From Mortierella alpina (taxonomy: Eukaryota > Mortierellomycota > Mortierellomycetes > Mortierellales > Mortierellaceae), in NCBI GenBank assembly GCA_029449245.1, contig JANATF010000001.1:868001-932000 (forward strand): DNA of 64,000 nt. Direction: 5' to 3'. This document shows positions 57,506-64,000 of the stretch, one piece after another; positions within the stretch are counted from its first letter, which is position 1; the number at the start of each line of letters is the position of its first letter. The notes below the pieces were generated by a model. That model saw only the letters and a list, made by a program, of their open reading frames with translations, was not told the DNA's origin and did not search any database. The translations under genes were made by a program, and so were the position numbers.

Positions 57506-59022
57506 GTTGGGTGTTGTAGATAAGGAGGAGGTGTGCAGGAGGATCGCACGATAAAGCCCTGAATGATATGTCGTAAAGAGAAGTGATAGGATTCCAAGTG
57601 CTGATTGTCCTTGTGAAGCAGGGAGTCGTAGGGTGTATATGTTTCCAAGTCGTGGTCGGGCAAAAGTTCGTAATAGCCGCTGAGAATTTAAGAGTGAGGT
57701 AAATGTGGGAAGCTGGAGGATATTTAGAGAGCAAACTAAGAACCGATGAGAGAGAGAGAAGCAATGGTGAAATGATCCAAAATGCGACGAGAGAGAGAGG
57801 GGGGGGGGGGGGGAGAGAAGAGACAGACGATGGTCGAAGTTCCACTCTGTCACTGTTTCTGCCTTACCCATCTGTCCGTCAGTCCGACTTTCTGTATGTA
57901 CACTCCGGAAGACCGATGCGGGGTGACGATGGACGTATTAGCGGATCCAAAGGCGAGATAGACAGACCCCGAAGCGAGACCGTTGGCGGTGCCATTGTTT
58001 GTTTGCTTCCAAAAAGCACGAAGGAATGAGCACTGACAGACGCATTCATTTCAACCTCAGATCGCTCACAGACCGAAGTGCGCAAGGTGAGACACAAGCC
58101 AGACTACGATAACCTCTATGAAATATACTTTTACTTAAGTCGGGCATGCCAACTTTGCTTAAGGCATGTATCTCAGCCGGGCTCAACACCTTCCCCCGAT
58201 CCATTGACAACTCGGTCCGATTGAGTAGTGTCATTCTGTGCTATCTACAGCTTCACGCCATCCGGTGCACCGTTGTTTCTTCTATCTGTACCATGGCCAA
58301 GGTACATTGTCGCCTTCTCAGCCTCTCCATTGCTTCATTGTCATGAAGCTCATGCAACGTACATCCTAACACCTCACTCTGCTCCTCAGCCTTCCATCCA
58401 ACTCGAGCATGTGAATCACATTTGCGTGAGGCCTTTGAGAAAGATTGCGTCTTTTGGCCCTTGGTTTATCGAGCATTTGGCAAGTTGACATGAAGGATCG
58501 AACCTCAGTAGTCCGCTTCCGACATTGATTTGCTCGCCTATCGCAAATGCATTTCTCGCAGATCCTACAAGTACACTAATATTCAGATGTTGAGATCGCT
58601 ACCCCCTCGACTCTGTCCGCACACTGCATTACGCGCTGATTGCGATGCGACCAGGTAACTCGTTGTGCAACTTGTATGTTGAGTGAGCCCCTTTGCTACT
58701 TCCCACATGGAATCGCTCCTCGATGCTTCTGGTACTAAGAGTTCATACTCAGTATTGTTTAACTACTTTCCGTTTTCCTTTCGTTTGCTCTCTTTTTGTT
58801 CCTTACTCCCACTCTCTCTCTCCAGACTCTCGCCCAACGCCTTTCTCTGTCTGCGAGAACACTGACCACCTCACAACGTCTGCACCGCTCGTTCATTTTC
58901 TCCACTTTCACCAATTCTCAGCATCGCTTGATTTTACATTTTGACCCTACAGCTGCCCCTGCCTCTCATATTTACTATAATTCACTTCAATACCCCCCTC
59001 ACCCCCATTAATACTCACAGCC
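57506..59022. other. Shared divergent promoter region, UbiA-like gene and ABCG gene
   Basis: About 1.5 kb with an uninterrupted G15 run at 57799-57813 inside a GA-rich stretch (CT-rich leader of the UbiA gene). The last 250 bp are CT-rich, forming the ABCG leader. No gene was supported; a T-arm-like string on the minus strand near 58495 lacks a matching tRNA. Confidence 0.5.
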
Positions 59023-61477
59023 ATGGCTAGAACCACGGACATCGAAAAGAGCACTCCAAGTGTGTCGTCCACATCTCCGTCTGTTGCTTCTATCCCTGTC
59101 ATTGGCAACGACCATAATGTCCCCTTCATCCCTGCGACCCTGACCGTATCCAGCCTTCAGTACGAGATCACAGTAAAGGAGCAGCCCAAGGATGGAGAGA
59201 AGAAGTCGCTCTTCAAGAAAGTGCTCAATGTCCAGAAGGCTCTGCTTTCCAACATCAGCGCCAAGGCCATGCCGGGCCGTGTCCTCGCCATCATGGGGCC
59301 AAGTGGATCAGGTGGGTGGCAAGCATATGGCGGTGCACCGAAGTCTACTTACGACGTATGGTTGATGTTGCTAACCATGTCCTCATTGTAATTAATTATC
59401 TTGATTGAATAGGCAAAACCACACTCCTCGATTTGCTTGCTGATCGTCAGGCACGCAACCTTGGCAAGATCCAGGGCGAGATCCTATTGAATGATGTCCC
59501 TGTCAAGGAATATGGCTCTATCCGCAAGCGTCTCGTCGGCTATGTCACCCAAGAAGATGGTGAGTTTTCGCCCTGTCTATACTGCAATGCATTTGGGCCA
59601 TGCCTGACACGACGACTGCACGGTACTAAAAAACCCCCACTTGCCATCTCCATGTCTTTGTCTAGATTTTATCGAGACCCTTACTGTTCTGGAGACGTTG
59701 ACCTTTGCCGCCAAGATGCGGCTGCCCCGCTCGATGAGCAATAAGGAAAAACTTGCCAGGGTTGATGCGGTCATGCAGGAGTTGAACTTGACCCACATCA
59801 AGGACACCAAGGTCGGAGGCTCTGTCATCCGCGGCATCTCTGGGGGCGAGAAGCGACGTGTCACCATTGGTATCGAGCTCCTGTCAAGCCCAAGTGTCCT
59901 TCTTCTGGACGAACCCACATCGGGTCTCTCCTCAACGGATGCCTTGAACGTCGCTAATGCCATCAAGGAGCTTTCGCGAAAGGGCCGTACCGTCATCTTG
60001 ACAGTCCATCAGCCCCGTTCTGACATTTACGAGGTAAGGCAGCTTTCAATATGAACATGGCTCCAATGCCGTTGGCACAGTGTTATAACCTCTGATATTA
60101 TTCTGTTTACAGCTCTTCGATGACCTCCTGCTCCTCTCTCAAGGGAAGGTGGTCTACTTTGGCAAAGCTCATTCAGCTGCCTCATATTTTGAGGGTCTTG
60201 GTCATGAATGTCCTGTTGGATGGAATGTTGCCGACTACTTTTGTAAGGCTTTATTTCTCCGGACCATTTCAAAAGTACTAGCTAGTGCTTTATTATGATG
60301 ATAGCTTTCTCACTCCAGCTCGAACTGGTCTTTTTTTGTTGTTGCTTTTTATGCGTAGTGGACCTGATCACTCTGCACCAGGAGACTGGATCCAGCGAGG
60401 ATTTTTCCAAGAAGTATACGGACTACATTAACACCAACCCCGAGGCTTACCTGACGCAGCTGCTGAAGGACCATCAGAACACTTCGGAGAAGTTGGAGCG
60501 AAATGCGCTTCTGGACAAGTACAAGAAGGAATATACCACCGAATATGCCACGACGACTCTGACCCAGACCATGCTCCTCACCCAGCGAAGTTTGACCAAC
60601 CTGGCGCGACATCCGACCATCTTCCAAGCCTCGGTGGTAATCCACATCATCTTTGCGCTCGTCGTCGGATCCCTGTTCTCGGGCCTGAAGGACCGTCCTG
60701 AGATGGGCGCTACCAGTTTCAACAAATCAATTGCATTGTTCTTCATCACCTCATTCCTCGCCACCATGACCTTCTCTGCCATGCCTCAGTGTAAAGTCCA
60801 TCAGATGTCGCTGTTCATCGCAGCAAGAAAAACAGAAATGATATTTAGCAAAGCTGCTATCTGACCTTTTTTTTTCTTCACTTTTCTCCTACACCGTTGC
60901 GTTCTTCTACATCGTAGTCATTATCGAGCGCAGCCTGTTTCTGAGAGAGCGCGGCGCAGGAATGTACCGCACCTCGTCCTACTTCATGGCCAAGACCATT
61001 GTCGAGACGCTGTCGTACACGATCCTCTCTGTGGTCTTTGTCGTGATCGTATACTTCCTCATTGGCCTCAAAGGCAGCATTCTCTACTACTTTGTATCTG
61101 TCGCGGTCTTTGTGAACGTGGCTCTGTCACTGATCGCGGCCATTGGTGCTGGTGCCGAGAACGCAGAGGTGGGCATGAACATCCTGTCGCTCGTCAACAC
61201 GATGGCGATGTTGTTCTCGGGCTTTATTGTTAGCCGAACCGACATTCCTCGAGGTTGGATCTGGGCCTTCTGGGCATCTTATTACCAATGGGCTTTCTCA
61301 GGTTTGCTCGGCAACGAGTTCTCGGACCATTCGGAGAAGGGCAATGCCACGCTCGCGTACTTTGGCATGATCGACGTCGACTGGCTGACCAAATGGAGGG
61401 CTGTCCTCGTCCTGCTTGGGTATTACATCCTCTTCCGCTTCTTGGGTCTGCTACTCCTTCTTGCAAAGAAGGCTTAA
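59023..61477 (+). CDS. ABCG-type half-size ABC transporter
   Basis: Six exons: 59023-59311, 59413-59559, 59666-60033, 60113-60242, 60359-60790 and 60918-61477, giving 641 aa. Domain order is NBD then TMD, the ABCG/white layout. Walker A GPSGSGKTT spans intron 1, the signature is ISGGEKRR, Walker B is LLLDEPTSGL, and the H-loop is TVHQPRSD. Six membrane helices follow (first about FQASVVIHIIFALVVGSLF), with ERSLFLRERGAG between helices 2 and 3. Such half-transporters dimerise and move lipids, sterols or xenobiotics across membranes. The substrate is unknown. It lies head to head with the UbiA-like gene and tail to tail with the phosphotransferase-like gene. Confidence 0.94.
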
Positions 61478-61507
61478 TGAGTTTTCCTCCCACGTACTAA
61501 AGCTCAT

Positions 61508-61513
61508 AATAAA
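61508..61513 (+). terminator. Polyadenylation signal, ABCG gene
   Basis: AATAAA 31 nt after the stop codon, followed by T-rich sequence. Confidence 0.55.
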
Positions 61514-61723
61514 ATGAACACACTTGTACCTTTTTTTGTTTATCTTCCTGCTCTTGTTCTTTCCATCACCTTCTTGTTCTCGTAAGCTCGCTCCTCCTCT
61601 GTCGTTTTTCTTGTTCTCAGTCGCCTTCTACCACTTGCGTGGCCATGAATGGAGCTGGTACATGTGTGTTGTTCATTATTCTCTTTAATTTCATATCATG
61701 TCCACTAGTTTCGCTTGTTCTTC

Positions 61724-64000
61724 TCAAGCAACAGAGGGCGCGACTTCGACGCCAAGCTGCTCCACTGATTTGCCTTCCTTCTCCTTCTCCAGTGCCTCCA
61801 ACTCGTCTAGAATATACACCTTGCCCTTTCCTGCATCCATCTTGACTCTCATGCCAGTCTTCAGCCGCTTCATCAAACCACCAGAGATACCGACGATGGT
61901 CGGAAGACCCAGCTCTCGGGCCACGACCGCAGAGTGACTGAGCAACGATCCACGCTCTATCAACAGACCGGAGCACATTGGGTAGAGGGGCACCCAACCA
62001 GGATCAGTCCTGGCCGTCACTAAGATCTCGCCATCCAAATCTCTCGTCTCGGTAATATCCTTCACCACGCGGACAACGCCCTCGACGATGCCTGGGCAGC
62101 ATGACACTCCCTTGAGGACACCAGGCTCTGGTGGACCGTTCGAATCCTCGGCATCCTTGAGGAGATCGAGATCGGCCAGGATGTGCGGGTACCACATGTA
62201 TACACCTGCAGCGCCGCGGGTGACAAAGCGCTCTGGTGGGGCATTGGCATCTGCAACATAGCCATCAAACTCGGTCTTGCGGAGGTTTGTCAGAGCTTTG
62301 AGGTCCCTGGAGACTGCACGGCCATCCACATAAGAAAGGAGCTCCTCTGTTGTGAGGTAAAAGACATCCTGCTCCTTATCGAGGGCACCGAGCGCAACTA
62401 GCTGGTGACCCATTCCACGGAAGATGCGACGCATGACTCCAAAGACTTTGGAGCGAGCGAAGCGGAGGTTCTCGCGATGCTTGACCACTCGGCGAGTGTT
62501 ACGGAGGAGCCACATGAAAATCACGAGCTGGGTTCCCTTTAGTTTCTGGTGGACGAGCGCCTCGGCCGCCGCGCGGATCTGCTGCTCGCGCTTGTCGAGG
62601 TCCTCAACTTCGTAAGCTCTTGTGCGCACGTATCCTGCGATGGCGTCAATTACGAAGGCTGGAATGGGAAGGAATCAAAATGTGTCAATAAAAAAAGCGA
62701 TTCGTCCTAGAAATATCAACAGAGTTGTAATGGGTTGCTCCTTACCAGGATCATCGTTCAAGTCCTTCTCTTCCAGCTTGAGTTCATTGATGCACCGGAA
62801 TCCATAAGAGTCCAAGAACTCCAAGATCATGGCCAAGACATCGGCCACGACCTGGACTGGGGGCTGCTCAGTGCCTGGCTCAGTCACTCTTAGACCAGCT
62901 AACAGCTCACTCGCCTTGACAAATGACAGCTTGAGAATCGTCGACCGCAAGATCCAATGGTTCTCCTCCGGCTTGATGGCCTTCAGAATCTCGTCCTTGT
63001 GACCAGTGAACCAGATACCTAGAGCCGGGTATTCGATCGTGCTGTCAATTGATTTTGCAATCTCCATCAACATCTTTGTAGGCTTTGCAGACTCGACGTC
63101 CTCGCCGCAGAGTAGGTCGTTCTGGAGCGAGTCCACCGCAGCGGCATCGGCAGCAGCAACAGCGGCCTCCTCGGCTGTGGGAGCAGCCCCACTGTTAGCG
63201 CTAACGGACGCCTTGGCCTTGGGCTCGACTAGGTGCTTGGCGATGAACGACTTGAGTGTACCAAAAAATCCCATCACGAGTAGGTCGTTGATTACAGGTG
63301 CCTTCCAATCCCGCAAAAGCGCACTGGCATTGCGCTTGTAATAGACTGAGATCTCCTCGAGTGACATGCTTGAGAAGTCCATCTCACGCCCAGCGCTGTA
63401 GAATACATCGAAGGTGGCAAAGAACTTGTTGACGATCCTGTCAATGTTGCGGTAGGCTGACAAGTACTTGAGCACGAGATTCGTCCGGTGCCAGGCATTG
63501 AACTTGGGCCGAGCATCGAGAATCTTTTTGAATTCCTTCTCCATGTCAGCATTGCCTTCTTGTCCTTGCTTCACACCCATCATCGTTTCCATATGCTTAG
63601 GGTCCGAAAATTTTCCGAGAGGAGCCAGGAGTAAGAGCCGGTACCAGTTCATGAGGTTGTAGTAAACATTGCCGCGAATGTAACCCAGCAAGTTTACCAG
63701 AGCATCCTCGTTGGCCTGCATCAGGTTTTTAGGCGTGCCCAGGAACGCGAGCATGGTTTCGTAGACGATACGGTAATTGTACGAGGCAAAGGAAAACGTC
63801 AGAGGCGTGGTCACGCCAGAGTAGGACTCGACAATGTTGGAATTATCCCAGAGAGTGACGTTCATGCCCTGTGGAGCTGCCAAGGAGTCCATGGCCCGGC
63901 TGGCAATTGAAGTAAGGTCAAATAGTTCATTCTTGCCTTTGCCTTTGGTCTCTTTGTCATTGGGGGACTCAGACGAGTCCGTGGACCCAGTTGAGATGTG
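61724..64000 (-). CDS. PEP-utiliser/rifampicin-phosphotransferase-like protein, 5' truncated
   Basis: The frame is open from the window edge; exons in transcript order are 64000-62746 and 62658-61724, about 729 visible residues. The visible part starts in the central domain (VTLWDNSNIVESYSGVTTPLTFSF, a pattern shared by this superfamily). It ends with the swivelling phosphohistidine domain, whose motif LLSHSAVVARELGLPTIVG carries the phosphorylatable His. Only about 50 residues follow that domain before the stop. PEP synthase and PPDK have a PEP-binding barrel after it; rifampicin phosphotransferase does not, so the architecture is RPH-like. The ATP-grasp part expected at the N terminus lies outside the window. 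RPH enzymes phosphorylate a small-molecule hydroxyl using ATP. The substrate here is unknown. Confidence 0.85.

Noticed and set aside
58480-58570. T-arm-like GAGGTTCGATCC on the minus strand
   Set aside because: The T-stem pairs, but no complementary acceptor 5' strand or proper D-arm lies upstream.

Overview
The window is fungal nuclear DNA and most resembles Mortierellomycotina (Mortierella/Linnemannia). The reasons are compact genes with short GT-AG introns, strongly GC3-biased codons, mono- and trinucleotide tracts, and a PlsB-type glycerol-3-phosphate acyltransferase that reads very much like the enzyme I remember from Mortierella alpina. That species call comes from memory and was not searched. 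No rRNA gene, convincing tRNA, CRISPR array or intact transposon was seen. Exon coordinates were set by reading splice sites by eye and checking that the frame closes across every intron.

Layout. 1-918: the 3' part of a calponin-homology (transgelin/Scp1-like) gene. 1068-1979: a small single-pass membrane protein. 2156-6328 (-): a 1390-aa mitochondrial-type PPR protein. 9090-12903: a ten-exon GPAT. 13988-16645 (-): an F-box/LRR protein. 17032-19573 (-): a TruD-family tRNA pseudouridine synthase (PUS7). 20014-25158 (-): a Q/H-rich MOV10-like RNA helicase, divergent from POM152 (25949-30382). 30569-32879 (-): leukotriene-A4 hydrolase/aminopeptidase. 33161-34610 (-): a GNAT-like protein. 35700-37049: a stand-alone BtaA-type (DUF3419) betaine-lipid enzyme. 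37441-39099 (-): an APH/choline-kinase-fold protein. 41214-42162 (-): a metallo-beta-lactamase-fold hydrolase.

The gene-poor stretch 42.2-46.9 kb is the structural oddity. It holds a decayed fragment resembling the phosphotransferase gene at the right edge, then a palindrome of about 2.8 kb. The palindrome has three tandem ~580-bp units facing three inverted copies, centred near 44735. An orphan exon-like segment follows.

The right part is a run of metabolic genes: L-asparaginase with ankyrin repeats (46979-50209), fatty acyl-CoA reductase (50321-52161, -), cytochrome P450 (54203-56026), an atypical UbiA-family prenyltransferase (56277-57505, -), an ABCG half-transporter (59023-61477), and the 3' part of a PEP-utiliser/rifampicin-phosphotransferase-like gene (61724 to the window edge, -). 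The last five lie side by side and combine a reductase, an oxygenase, a prenyl transferase, an exporter and a small-molecule phosphotransferase. This is the best candidate for an undescribed pathway; the grouping is inference.

Elsewhere the genes look like unrelated housekeeping neighbours. Lipid metabolism recurs (GPAT, BtaA, FAR, LTA4H-like), which suits an oleaginous fungus but is not evidence of co-regulation.
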